Shown here: piece after piece, positions 52,982 to 61,115 of the stretch
Layout of the letters: each line of letters begins with the position of its first letter
Position numbering within the stretch: position 1 is the stretch's first letter
Source of the DNA: an uncultured Lachnospiraceae bacterium
Lineage (GTDB): Bacteria; Bacillota; Clostridia; Lachnospirales; Lachnospiraceae
NCBI GenBank assembly: GCA_934364805.1
Contig: CAKRMH010000004.1
Location: forward strand, 113,862 to 177,861
Direction: 5' to 3'
DNA: 64,000 nt
Notes under the pieces: generated by a model
What the model saw: only the letters and a program-made list of their open reading frames with translations
What the model was told of the DNA's origin: nothing
The model's database searches: none
Translations under genes and position numbers: made by a program

Positions 52982-54088
52982 ATGAAGCTTGCTGAGGAAT
53001 ATCGGTTATCAGAATACAAGGATATGGGGCAGTTAAATGATAATGAAAAGGTACATATTGTAAGAAACCGAATAGATGGAAGAATCTGTGTGCAGAAAAA
53101 AGTTTCAGTGGAATTGTACGCTATTTATACGTTCCTGATGGAAAACATGAATCCTTATATCCCTCAGATTTATGAATGCTTACAGAAGGAAAATGAGCTT
53201 GTGATTATTGAAGAATACATAGATGGAAAAAATCTGGAAGAGATGTCACAGGAACATCAGTTTTCTGCGAAAGAAGCAGTGGAGATTACGATAGAACTCT
53301 GCAGGGCTTTGTATCCACTTCATAATGCCAGACCATCCATCATATGCAGGGATTTAAAGGCTGAAAATGTTATGATAACCAATGAAGGTAAGGTCAAACT
53401 GATTGATTTTGATATTGCAAGACGTTATCAACCGGGAAAAGTAAAAGATACGATGATGATGGGAACGGAAGGATATGCAGCACCAGAACAGTTTGGATTC
53501 GGACAGACGGATGCCAGGACGGATATTTATGGACTTGGTGTATTGTTAAATTATCTTTTAACCCATGATTTTCCAACGGATCAGTTGGCAGATGGAGATG
53601 TGGGGAAAATAGTGAAACATTGTACAGAGATGAGACAAGGCGATCGATATCAGAATGTGCTTGAACTCGAAAATGCGTTAAAAAAATGCAGGGGGGATTA
53701 TGTAGTACAGGGTACTGGGAATGAACCTCATATAAAAAGTTATGACGCATATAGAATTCCTGGTTTTCGAACAGGAAATATATGGAAAATGATTCTTGCG
53801 GTGGCTGGTTATATTTTTATTACGTATTTTTGCCTGACATTAGAGTTTCGGGATAGCAGTGGAGAGCTCCTGAATATAAATATACAGAGATTTGAACGTG
53901 GAATCATATGGATTATGCATATAATTTTTATATTTCTTGTGTGCGATTATCGTGGAGTAAGAAGGAGAATTCCGATTTTGAGACAACAAAATATACTGAT
54001 TCGGGCATTCGGATACATCATTGCATACGTAATTCTTATCGTAGTTGCAGCTTTGATATGTACGGTGATAGAACCAATATTATTTTAG
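52982..54088 (+). CDS. Membrane-anchored Hanks-type Ser/Thr protein kinase
   Basis: 368 residues. The kinase domain covers about 8-235. ATP Lys probably in RICVQKKVS; catalytic loop CRDLKAEN (D124, K126, N129), so Cys replaces the usual His of HRD; metal motif DFD (142-144) instead of DFG; activation segment ends GTEGYAAPEQFG; TDIYGLGVLLNYLLT is subdomain IX. Three membrane helices near 268-290, 308-326 and 341-365 follow, with no PASTA repeats, so the kinase faces the cytoplasm. AAGGAGG precedes the ATG. Confidence 0.9.
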   Translation: MKLAEEYRLSEYKDMGQLNDNEKVHIVRNRIDGRICVQKKVSVELYAIYTFLMENMNPYIPQIYECLQKENELVIIEEYIDGKNLEEMSQEHQFSAKEAVEITIELCRALYPLHNARPSIICRDLKAENVMITNEGKVKLIDFDIARRYQPGKVKDTMMMGTEGYAAPEQFGFGQTDARTDIYGLGVLLNYLLTHDFPTDQLADGDVGKIVKHCTEMRQGDRYQNVLELENALKKCRGDYVVQGTGNEPHIKSYDAYRIPGFRTGNIWKMILAVAGYIFITYFCLTLEFRDSSGELLNINIQRFERGIIWIMHIIFIFLVCDYRGVRRRIPILRQQNILIRAFGYIIAYVILIVVAALICTVIEPILF

Positions 54089-54150
54089 AAGTTTTCCTCC
54101 CGATGTATGCTCGCTGCATACCATGAATTGAAAAAAGAATCCTATAATTG

Positions 54151-54192
54151 GAAAGAAACATAAGTGAAGCTGCTATGTTTCTTTCTTTTTTG
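54151..54192 (+). terminator. Terminator after kinase gene
   Basis: GAAAGAAACATA (54151-54162) pairs with TATGTTTCTTTC (54174-54185), followed by six T. The right arm overlaps the 3' end of the minus-strand RHH gene. Confidence 0.8.
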
Positions 54193-54331
54193 TATTTTGG
54201 TTTAGATATTCTTTTAAAATCTTGTTTATATATTGAGAAAAAGAGCGGTCTTCGCTCTCGGCAAGAATTTTTAATTGTGCAATCAAATCAGAATCAAGAG
54301 TAATACTCACTTTATCTTTTAATGGTTTCAT
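54173..54331 (-). CDS. Ribbon-helix-helix (CopG-like) DNA-binding protein
   Basis: 52 residues. VSITLDSDLIAQLKILAE is the RHH strand and helix A; SFSQYINKILKEYL is helix B, with a Lys-rich tail. This is nearly the minimal CopG/Arc fold. A GAGG lies about 10 bases upstream of the ATG (54331-54329). It is divergent from the zinc-ribbon protein gene, whose promoter holds 10-bp direct repeats, the site type RHH dimers use cooperatively. No toxin gene is adjacent, so it is more likely a repressor than an antitoxin. Confidence 0.75.
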   Translation of the reverse strand: MKPLKDKVSITLDSDLIAQLKILAESEDRSFSQYINKILKEYLNQNTKKKET

Positions 54332-54384
54332 GATCGAAAAACCTCACTTTATTTTCGTGTTATTAATATATATACGCTAGATGA

Positions 54385-54429
54385 TTGACATATACCACTA
54401 AGTAGGATAAAGTAGTATAAAGTAGGATA
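54385..54429 (+). promoter_or_regulatory. Promoter with three 10-bp direct repeats
   Basis: TTGACA at 54385-54390 is followed by AAGTAGGATA, AAGTAGTATA, AAGTAGGATA (54400-54429) in perfect 10-base register, then a decayed fourth unit AAATAAGGAG that supplies the ribosome site. The -10 must lie inside the repeats. One repeat per helical turn is the classical operator design for RHH repressors, and an RHH gene is adjacent. Confidence 0.7.
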
Positions 54430-54447
54430 AAATAAGGAGGAAAGAAA

Positions 54448-55128
54448 ATGGAAAAAGAAAAAGGGACAAAATTATGTAAGTATTGTAAAACGGAAATACC
54501 TAAGGGAGCGAAGGTATGTCCAAATTGCAGGAAAAAACAAGGTGGAATCGGTAAGTGGATTGTTATCATTGTTGTTGCATTGTTGATCATTTCTGCTATA
54601 GCAGGTGGTGGTGATAAAAAACCTAAGAAAGTTGAGAGTAATTCTGGACAGACTACAAATAATACAGAGCAATCTGCAGGAGATCATAATTCCGGACAAT
54701 CACAAAGTACAGATGATGTGTCAGAAGAAAAAGATACATTTGGTATTGGCGAGACTGCTGAAATGAACGGAGTACGGGTGACTATGCTGAATTATACGGA
54801 GAGTACCGGATCTGAGTATAATCAGCCTTCTGACGGAAACGAATTTATCCTGATTGAATTTGAAATTGAAAATAATTCAAATTCTGAGGTAAATGTAAGT
54901 AGTATGGCAAGCTTTGAAGCATATGCGGATGATTATGCATTGAATTATTCTTTAAATGCACTGTTGGAAAATGAAAGTGCAAATCAGTTGGACGGAACCA
55001 TTGCAGCAGGTAAGAAAATGAACGGTGTAATTGGATATGAAGTTCCGGCAGACTGGAAGGATATTGAGATCCATTTTACAGATAATGTGTGGAGCAGCAA
55101 TAAATTTAAGTTTGAAATTACAAGATAG
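54448..55128 (+). CDS. Zinc-ribbon membrane protein with DUF4352-like domain
   Basis: 226 residues. N-terminal zinc ribbon CKYCKTEIPKGAKVCPNC in the cytoplasm, one membrane helix (about 37-54), an Asn/Ser/Gln-rich linker (about 60-95), and an outer beta-sandwich (about 97-226; NEFILIEFEIENNSNSEV) of the DUF4352 immunoglobulin-like type. Function unknown; such proteins are common in Clostridia. AAGGAGG precedes the start. Its promoter carries the direct repeats described above. Confidence 0.85.
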   Translation: MEKEKGTKLCKYCKTEIPKGAKVCPNCRKKQGGIGKWIVIIVVALLIISAIAGGGDKKPKKVESNSGQTTNNTEQSAGDHNSGQSQSTDDVSEEKDTFGIGETAEMNGVRVTMLNYTESTGSEYNQPSDGNEFILIEFEIENNSNSEVNVSSMASFEAYADDYALNYSLNALLENESANQLDGTIAAGKKMNGVIGYEVPADWKDIEIHFTDNVWSSNKFKFEITR

Positions 55129-55147
55129 GTTATAGAATCATAAAAAA

Positions 55148-55197
55148 GAACCTTCAAAAGTTACATGAAAACGGACTTTTGAAGGTTCATTTTTTTA
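55148..55197 (+). terminator. Terminator
   Basis: GAACCTTCAAAAGT (55148-55161) pairs perfectly with ACTTTTGAAGGTTC (55175-55188), followed by ATTTTTTT; the flanking A run also suits the convergent GH43 gene. Confidence 0.88.
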
Positions 55198-55210
55198 TAG
55201 AAAGAGTTAT

Positions 55211-56698
55211 TTAAATTTGTGGCAGATATTTTATCTGAAAATCTTTTATGCAGACTTCGTTATTCCCGGTTGCGTAGAATGCAAGGATGACACCGGTAAA
55301 CCCTCCACTGACTTCCGTGGAAACATATTTGGACAGAGCTGTTCCAAGGAGAACTTCTTTGCCATCTACGACGGCATAGAAGGAGTAGGTCAGGGAATCT
55401 GCTTTTATGATGAGGCGGACCGTATTGGATGGCGGAAGAGGGATGGCTTTTTCAATATGCTTGATACCACCGATATTCCGCTTGAATACGATCTGGGATT
55501 CGTTGAGTGTCCGCAAAACGGCAATGTCATAATGCTCGTTTTCCGTGGAATATACCGTGATTCCACCCTCACCGTGATCGACCATAAGATCTGCATACAT
55601 TTCGAAACAGAAGTCACGCTGCCTGATACCAACAAAAGTAGGAGAATCTACATCTTCAAGTGTAAGTTCGGTTCCATAAATGGTCAGATCATGTTCACCG
55701 AAAGTATAGTTCTCTTCATAAGGATGACGGAGATAGCACCAGTCAATGGCAGGATCGGTTGTATCAAAGGAGTAGGTCTTTAAAGGCTTTTGCAGAAAGT
55801 CCCCTTTGATCTCATAGCTTTCGTCTGTAGTCTTGTCTTTTCCTGCGGTGAACCAGCCATCTTCATGGAAGGTAACAGGAGTGAGAAAAACTTCACGGCC
55901 AAGGGTATGATATGCCTGCCACAGGTGAATCTGGCGGAAACCAAGGCTTAAGATGTGCCAGTCTCCATAGGGATCGGTGACCAGTTCACCATGGCCAATT
56001 CCCTGAATGATATAAGGTGCTTTGTTTCGATTAGTCAGTACTGGATTGTCAGGATAACCCTGAAATGGTCCCCAGACAGAGCTGCCTCTTGCATAGGTGA
56101 TCATGTGACCATATTCGGTGCCGCCTTCTGCGACCATAAGATAGTATTCACCATGAATCTTATACATATGTGGACTTTCAATAAAACGTCCGCCGGATCC
56201 CTGCCAGATGCATTTGCTTTCGGTCAGTTTTCTGCCGGTTGCAATATCAATCTCGCACTGTACGATTCCATAGATTCCGGAATCATCGGTGCCATTGCTG
56301 ATAAAAAAGGTTCTGCCGTCTTCAAAGTAAAGAGATGGATCGATGCCTCCCTGGGCAACCGGAACAGGATCGGACCATTCTTTGTGAATATCATCTGTAT
56401 AGACGTAGAAGTTTGTCTGCGTGGAATTATTAGTAGTTACCATGTAGAAACTTCCGTCATGGTAACGGATGGTCGGAGCAAAAACACCGCCGGAGCTTTC
56501 AACATGTGAGAGCATAATCTGGTTTTTCCTTGTCAGAACATGACCGATCTGGGTCCAGTTGACAAGATCCTCACTTTCAAAAAGCGGGACGCCTGGGAAA
56601 TACTGAAAAGAACTGCATACCATATAGTATTTTCCATCGGCAAAGCAGACGCTTGGGTCCGGATAAAATCCTTTTAAGACAGGATTTGTATATTTCAT
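55211..56698 (-). CDS. GH43 beta-xylosidase/alpha-arabinofuranosidase
   Basis: 495 residues. The five-blade propeller catalytic domain (about 1-300) has base D14 (GFYPDPS), pKa-modulating D120 (GGIDPS) and acid E174 (FIESPHM). A C-terminal GH43 beta-sandwich (about 310-495) completes the active site in XynB-like enzymes. No signal peptide, so it acts inside on imported xylo- or arabino-oligosaccharides. No xylose genes adjoin it. The upstream stretch 56699-56920 holds only AT-rich promoter-like sequence. Confidence 0.93.
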   Translation of the reverse strand: MKYTNPVLKGFYPDPSVCFADGKYYMVCSSFQYFPGVPLFESEDLVNWTQIGHVLTRKNQIMLSHVESSGGVFAPTIRYHDGSFYMVTTNNSTQTNFYVYTDDIHKEWSDPVPVAQGGIDPSLYFEDGRTFFISNGTDDSGIYGIVQCEIDIATGRKLTESKCIWQGSGGRFIESPHMYKIHGEYYLMVAEGGTEYGHMITYARGSSVWGPFQGYPDNPVLTNRNKAPYIIQGIGHGELVTDPYGDWHILSLGFRQIHLWQAYHTLGREVFLTPVTFHEDGWFTAGKDKTTDESYEIKGDFLQKPLKTYSFDTTDPAIDWCYLRHPYEENYTFGEHDLTIYGTELTLEDVDSPTFVGIRQRDFCFEMYADLMVDHGEGGITVYSTENEHYDIAVLRTLNESQIVFKRNIGGIKHIEKAIPLPPSNTVRLIIKADSLTYSFYAVVDGKEVLLGTALSKYVSTEVSGGFTGVILAFYATGNNEVCIKDFQIKYLPQI

Positions 56699-56920
56699 TA
56701 TGAAAACCTCCCCAATTCATAAATTAGATACTTTTTTTATATCATATCCTGGAGGTTTGTACTACAGGAAAAAATAGAGATAATTACCTAGAAATTTTGA
56801 ACAAAAGAAAAGAAAATTCCGGATAAAAATTCGTTGATTAATTGTAGAAAACAGAATATAATAATGCGGCGTAGTTTGAAAATACAGGCATTGCCTGAGA
56901 AGATACAAAGGAGAGGAAGA

Positions 56921-58249
56921 ATGAAAGATCTTACAAAAGGAAAACCATCCACATTGATTCTGGCATTTGCATTACCGATTTTTCTGGCTAATCTGTTACA
57001 GTTGACCTACAGTCTTGTGGATACACGTATCGTGGGCTCTTTTCTGGGGGAGGATGCGCTGGCCGCTGTTGGTGCAACGACAACACTCAGTAATCTGATC
57101 ATCGGATTTTTGATGGGACTGTCAAATGGATTTGCAATTATTACAGCACAGAAATTCGGGGCAAAAGATATGAAGGGCGTGAAGAAATCTTTTGCAGCAT
57201 CACTGATGCTTGGATGCGGGATTGCAGTGCTGTTAACTGCAGCAGGACTTTTATTTTTAAGGCCGATCCTGAATTTTTTAAATGTCCCGGAAGAGCTGGT
57301 TTCGGTTGCTGCTTCTTACATATGGATTATCATAGCAGGGCTTTTGGCAACGTTTCTCTATGATGCCTGTGCCTCAGCGTTACGTGCACTCGGAGATACA
57401 CTTACTCCACTGATTATTCTTGCTGTTTCGGTTGGACTTAATATTGTTGGAGATCTGTTCTTTGTGATGGTCTTGAAAGCAGGAGTACGAGGAGCTGCGC
57501 TTGCAACTGTGCTTGCCCAGATTGTGGCCTTTGTGATCTGCTGGATCTATATGATCCGTAAATACGATATGTTAAGGCTGGAGAAGGAGGATTTTAAAGA
57601 TCACGATCCGGAGATGATAAAGAATATGATCGGTGCAGGCATGTCGATGGGATTTATGAGCTCCCTGATCAACATTGGCTCATTGACATTACAGACTGCC
57701 ATCAACAAACTGGGACAGGAGATCATTGTGGCACATACCGCGGCGAGAAAGATTTCGGAGATCTTTATGATTATGTTTACCGTATTCGGACAGACGATGG
57801 CTACCTATTGCGGGCAGAATCTTGGAGCAGGGAAGATCAATCGTGTTAAGAAGGGAATCCGCCTGTCAATTTTATATACCTGCATCTGGTGTACGCTTAC
57901 GATCATTGCAAGCTATACGGTCGGCCCGTGGCTGGTGCACCTCGTTACAGGAACTTATAATGATACAGTTATCACAAATGCAACCAATTATCTGAAATTT
58001 GATACGCTCTTTTATTATGTGACGGCTGTCATCTGTGTACTACGTAATGCGATGCAGGGACTTGGAGATCATGTGACTCCGCTTGTATCAAGCTCTCTTG
58101 AGATGCTCGGGAAAATTGTTATCGCATTGACACTGGTTCCATGGCTTGGATATACCGGTGTTATCTTAGCGGAGCCAATTGTATGGTTTATCATGGTAAT
58201 TCCGCTTCTGATACAGATTTTCCGTATGCCTGTTTTAAAGAAGGTGTGA
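56921..58249 (+). CDS. MATE-family efflux transporter
   Basis: 442 residues with 12 membrane helices in two halves. FALPIFLANLLQLTYSLVDT and LAAVGATTTLSNLIIGFLMG are the N-half signatures; the C half repeats them as KISEIFMIMFTVFGQTMATY. It exports drugs or metabolites against Na+ or H+. ATG 56921 has AAGGAGAGGAAG just upstream; the frame extends to 56834 without a ribosome site. Confidence 0.92.
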   Translation: MKDLTKGKPSTLILAFALPIFLANLLQLTYSLVDTRIVGSFLGEDALAAVGATTTLSNLIIGFLMGLSNGFAIITAQKFGAKDMKGVKKSFAASLMLGCGIAVLLTAAGLLFLRPILNFLNVPEELVSVAASYIWIIIAGLLATFLYDACASALRALGDTLTPLIILAVSVGLNIVGDLFFVMVLKAGVRGAALATVLAQIVAFVICWIYMIRKYDMLRLEKEDFKDHDPEMIKNMIGAGMSMGFMSSLINIGSLTLQTAINKLGQEIIVAHTAARKISEIFMIMFTVFGQTMATYCGQNLGAGKINRVKKGIRLSILYTCIWCTLTIIASYTVGPWLVHLVTGTYNDTVITNATNYLKFDTLFYYVTAVICVLRNAMQGLGDHVTPLVSSSLEMLGKIVIALTLVPWLGYTGVILAEPIVWFIMVIPLLIQIFRMPVLKKV

Positions 58250-58316
58250 CAAATGATAGAGACAGGATTGTTATCTTATTTCCTTACGGTTGCAAGAGAA
58301 CAGATATGAATAATAT

Positions 58317-58400
58317 TTAAAAATGATAAAATCCTCTTGTGAAGAATGTTGCATAAAAGCTAAGTAAGTTTTCAATAAAGTTGTGGAATTTGTTTCTCAT
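58317..58400 (-). CDS. Possible 27-residue peptide gene
   Basis: Minus-strand ATG 58400 to TAA 58317, starting MRNKFHNFIENLLSFYATFF. AAAGGAG lies 9-10 bases before the ATG and TATAAT lies a further 20 bases upstream (near 58436). The peptide is aromatic and basic, with an amphipathic helix. It stands alone between the MATE gene and the AraC gene's terminator. No family recognised. Confidence 0.35.
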   Translation of the reverse strand: MRNKFHNFIENLLSFYATFFTRGFYHF

Positions 58401-58490
58401 GGAAGTTCATCTCCTTTCTGTTTACGCTGTCATTATAAAACACGAAAGGAGATATTACTTGCCAAAATAAAAAAATAAATGGACAAAAAT

Positions 58491-58527
58491 TGCAAAAAGC
58501 AGAGATTCCAATCCTCTGCTTTTTGCA
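58491..58527. terminator. Terminator after the AraC gene
   Basis: TGCAAAAAGCAGAG (58491-58504) pairs perfectly with CTCTGCTTTTTGCA (58514-58527), with T-rich flanks on both strands. Confidence 0.88.
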
Positions 58528-58531
58528 TTTT

Positions 58532-59386
58532 TTATATGTTTTTACGATATTCAGAAGGTGACAGCCCTTTTGCCTTTTGAAAAATCCGGCTGAAATATAG
58601 TGGATTATCATAACCAACAATTTGTGCGATCTCATTGATATTATATTGTGTATTCTGAAGTAGTGCTTCGGCATTATATATTCTTTTTTGCAAAATGAAT
58701 TGTTTTGGTGTAATTCCGGCATATAATCTGAAATTACGGATAAACCAACTGGCACTGACATGATTTTGTTCAGCATAGTCATCAATACTGATCGGTTCAT
58801 TGTAATGCTCACTGAAATAAGAAATTGCTTTGTCTATTTCCTCAGCGGCATGGGAGTTCACTGTGGTGATAGAAGATTTAAAGTGGCGCTGTAGTTTTAT
58901 AAAAATTTGTCTTAAATACATTTCAAGCATTTCAGAATAGCTATCCTGACACATTTGTAATTCATTTATCATGGCACGAAAAAGATACTGATATTCCGAA
59001 CCAGAACCACAGTGGAACACCCTTTTATCATTTGTCAATCCATAGGAACGGAGCAGATTAGTGACATTGTTTCCTGTAAAATGAACCCAGTAAACTTCTG
59101 TCTGGTCTTTGGCATAATATTCATATTTCTGTGGTTCTTTTGGACGGTATAAAACCATATGACCAGCATGAACAATCGTTTCTTCCTCATCGTTATCAAA
59201 ATGAAAATGAGCTTTCCCGGCAGCAATAAAGATCAACTGAAAATCAACTCTGCCACGTGGCCTCCAGGTGGGAAGTTTAGGGTGCGTATATAACTTGTAA
59301 GTTCCACACATGGTTACGACGAGAGGCTTTGATTTATCTTTTCTGTCGATTGTTGAGTTATTCAGATATGCATTATTTGTATACAT
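58532..59386 (-). CDS. AraC-family regulator of the lactose locus
   Basis: 284 residues. N-terminal cupin sensor (about 20-150; FHFDNDEEETIVHAGHMVLYRP) and C-terminal double HTH (about 185-284; ISIDDYAEQNHVSASWFIRNF, and INEIAQIVGYDNPLYFSRIF, each read in part). Divergent from the GPH symporter and lacLM, so it probably activates them on binding a galactoside or related sugar. GGGGGA precedes the start. The 205-base divergent region should hold its sites, but I see no convincing repeat. Confidence 0.92.
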   Translation of the reverse strand: MYTNNAYLNNSTIDRKDKSKPLVVTMCGTYKLYTHPKLPTWRPRGRVDFQLIFIAAGKAHFHFDNDEEETIVHAGHMVLYRPKEPQKYEYYAKDQTEVYWVHFTGNNVTNLLRSYGLTNDKRVFHCGSGSEYQYLFRAMINELQMCQDSYSEMLEMYLRQIFIKLQRHFKSSITTVNSHAAEEIDKAISYFSEHYNEPISIDDYAEQNHVSASWFIRNFRLYAGITPKQFILQKRIYNAEALLQNTQYNINEIAQIVGYDNPLYFSRIFQKAKGLSPSEYRKNI

Positions 59387-59592
59387 TTGAGTCCCCCATA
59401 CGATAATTGAAAATATTCATGAAATAATAATTTGAAATATATAAAATCTGTGTTCAGTCCCTGATGCAATTATACCATTTTGTGCATGTTTTGTGTAATT
59501 TATGATATGGTTTTCCGACATCAGTTTTTATATACTATCCGTAACAAAGTTGTGGAAACAAAAATAAGGGTAATCGAAAGGAGAAGTTTCAC

Positions 59593-60954
59593 ATGGAAGA
59601 AAAGAAATACCTGAAATGGTATAACAAGGTGGGGTATGGAACCGGAGATCTGGCAGGAAATGTCGTGTATGCATTTCTTTCCTCATTTGTAATGTTGTAT
59701 CTGACAAATACGGTAGGGTTAAATCCGGGAGTTGTCGGAACATTGATCATGGTATCAAAATTATTTGACGGTGTCAGTGATATGTTTTTTGGTACATTGA
59801 TTGACAAAACAAAGAGCAGACTTGGAAAAGCAAGACCGTGGATGCTTTATGCATATATTGGCTGTGCGGTAACGCTTGTGGCGAACTTTGCAATACCGGA
59901 AAGTCTTGGAAAAACAGCACAGTATGCATGGTTTTTTATTGCATATACTTTGCTGAATGCAGTATTTTTTACTGCAAACAACATTGCCTATGCATCACTG
60001 GTTACGTTTTGTACAAAAAATAGCAAAGAACGGGTAGAAATGGGGTCGTTCCGTTTTATTTTTGCGTTTTTAACAAGTCTGATCATTCAATCTATCACCG
60101 TTCAGTTTGTAAGAATGGCAGGCGGTGGAGCTGCTGCATGGAGAACCGTAGCAATCGTATACGCAGTAATCGGACTGATTGTAAACACAATTTCCGTATT
60201 CTCAATCAAAGAACTTCCGGAGGAAGAATTAAAGGCGGGCAGAGAACAGACGGAAGAAAAATATGGTCTGATTGAAGCCGCAAAACTTTTATTTTCCAAT
60301 AAATATTATCTTATGATTTGTGTTACTTATATTTGCCAGCAGATCTACTCTGCCATGTTAAATATGGGTATTTACTATATGATTTATGTTTTGAAAAATG
60401 AAGATTTATATTCGGTCTTTTCCTGGGCAATTAATATCCCTGTCATCATCGCAATGTGTATTACACCTATGCTTGTAGAAAAGATGAAGGGATTATATCG
60501 AATGAATCTTGCAGGATACATTCTTGGAACAGCCGGCCGTGTCGGTGTTATTTTTGCAGGCTATATGGGAAGTGTTCCGCTGATGCTTGTTTTTACCGCA
60601 ATCGCAGCACTTGGAATGGCACCATGGCAGGGAGATATGGGAGCTGTTGTGGCAAGCTGTTCAGAATATACTTACCTTACAAAGCGTAAACACATTGATG
60701 GAACCATGTATTCCTGTACATCTTTTGGAACCAAAATCGGAGGTGGAATCGGAGTTGCCCTCTGCGGATGGCTGCTTGATGCAAGTGGTTTTGTTAAGGA
60801 AGCGACCGTACAACCTGCATCCTGTATGAATATGCTTTATATTATGTATTTATGGATTCCAATGATGCTGTCATTAGTAATTACATTTATTATGTCAAGA
60901 ATGAATGTGGAAGCAGCGAACCAGAAACTTAGAGAACAGATGGAGAAGTGTTGA
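59593..60954 (+). CDS. GPH-family sugar:cation symporter
   Basis: 453 residues, 12 membrane helices, glycoside-pentoside-hexuronide type. KVGYGTGDLAGNVVYAFLSS at the start and KLFDGVSDMFFGTLIDKTKS (helices 2-3 loop) are family marks. It lacks the PTS IIA-like tail of streptococcal LacS. Being upstream of lacL, it likely imports lactose or another galactoside with H+ or Na+. AAAGGAG before the start. Confidence 0.93.
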   Translation: MEEKKYLKWYNKVGYGTGDLAGNVVYAFLSSFVMLYLTNTVGLNPGVVGTLIMVSKLFDGVSDMFFGTLIDKTKSRLGKARPWMLYAYIGCAVTLVANFAIPESLGKTAQYAWFFIAYTLLNAVFFTANNIAYASLVTFCTKNSKERVEMGSFRFIFAFLTSLIIQSITVQFVRMAGGGAAAWRTVAIVYAVIGLIVNTISVFSIKELPEEELKAGREQTEEKYGLIEAAKLLFSNKYYLMICVTYICQQIYSAMLNMGIYYMIYVLKNEDLYSVFSWAINIPVIIAMCITPMLVEKMKGLYRMNLAGYILGTAGRVGVIFAGYMGSVPLMLVFTAIAALGMAPWQGDMGAVVASCSEYTYLTKRKHIDGTMYSCTSFGTKIGGGIGVALCGWLLDASGFVKEATVQPASCMNMLYIMYLWIPMMLSLVITFIMSRMNVEAANQKLREQMEKC

Positions 60955-60962
60955 CATGGAAT

Positions 60963-61032
60963 ACAAAGGGATGACAGAAGATGAGCGAATACATATTGAG
61001 GATTCAAGAGTTGCTCCTGTCATCTCCTTTGT
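60963..61032 (+). other. Long-range inverted repeat between symporter and lacL
   Basis: Bases 60963-60977 pair with 61017-61032 (15 bp, one bulged T) around a 39-base loop, starting 9 bases after the symporter stop. No T run follows, so it is not a normal terminator; it may stabilise or process the mRNA. A 29-codon frame (60956-61045, MEYKGMTEDERIHIE...) lies across it without a good ribosome site. Confidence 0.5.
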
Positions 61033-61066
61033 AGGTGTATATTAAAAAATAGGACAATTACAACAT

Positions 61067-61096
61067 GCAGCCTCTGAAATATATTTTAGGGGCTGT
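61067..61096 (+). other. Hairpin 20 bases before lacL
   Basis: GCAGCCTCTGAAAT (61067-61080) pairs with ATTTTAGGGGCTGT (61083-61096), including three G-T wobbles. It ends about 8 bases before the GAGGA ribosome site of lacL, without a T run. Possible stability or translation control element. Confidence 0.5.
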
Positions 61097-61115
61097 ATGG
61101 AAAGTGAGGAAGATT

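Noticed and set aside
54173..54331. Antitoxin of a toxin-antitoxin pair
   Set aside because: No toxin-like gene overlaps or adjoins it; the downstream minus-strand side is the kinase 3' end and the other neighbour is divergent.
54400..54429. Iterons of a replication origin
   Set aside because: Repeats are 10 bp, only three, lie in a promoter and have no Rep gene; a repressor operator fits better.
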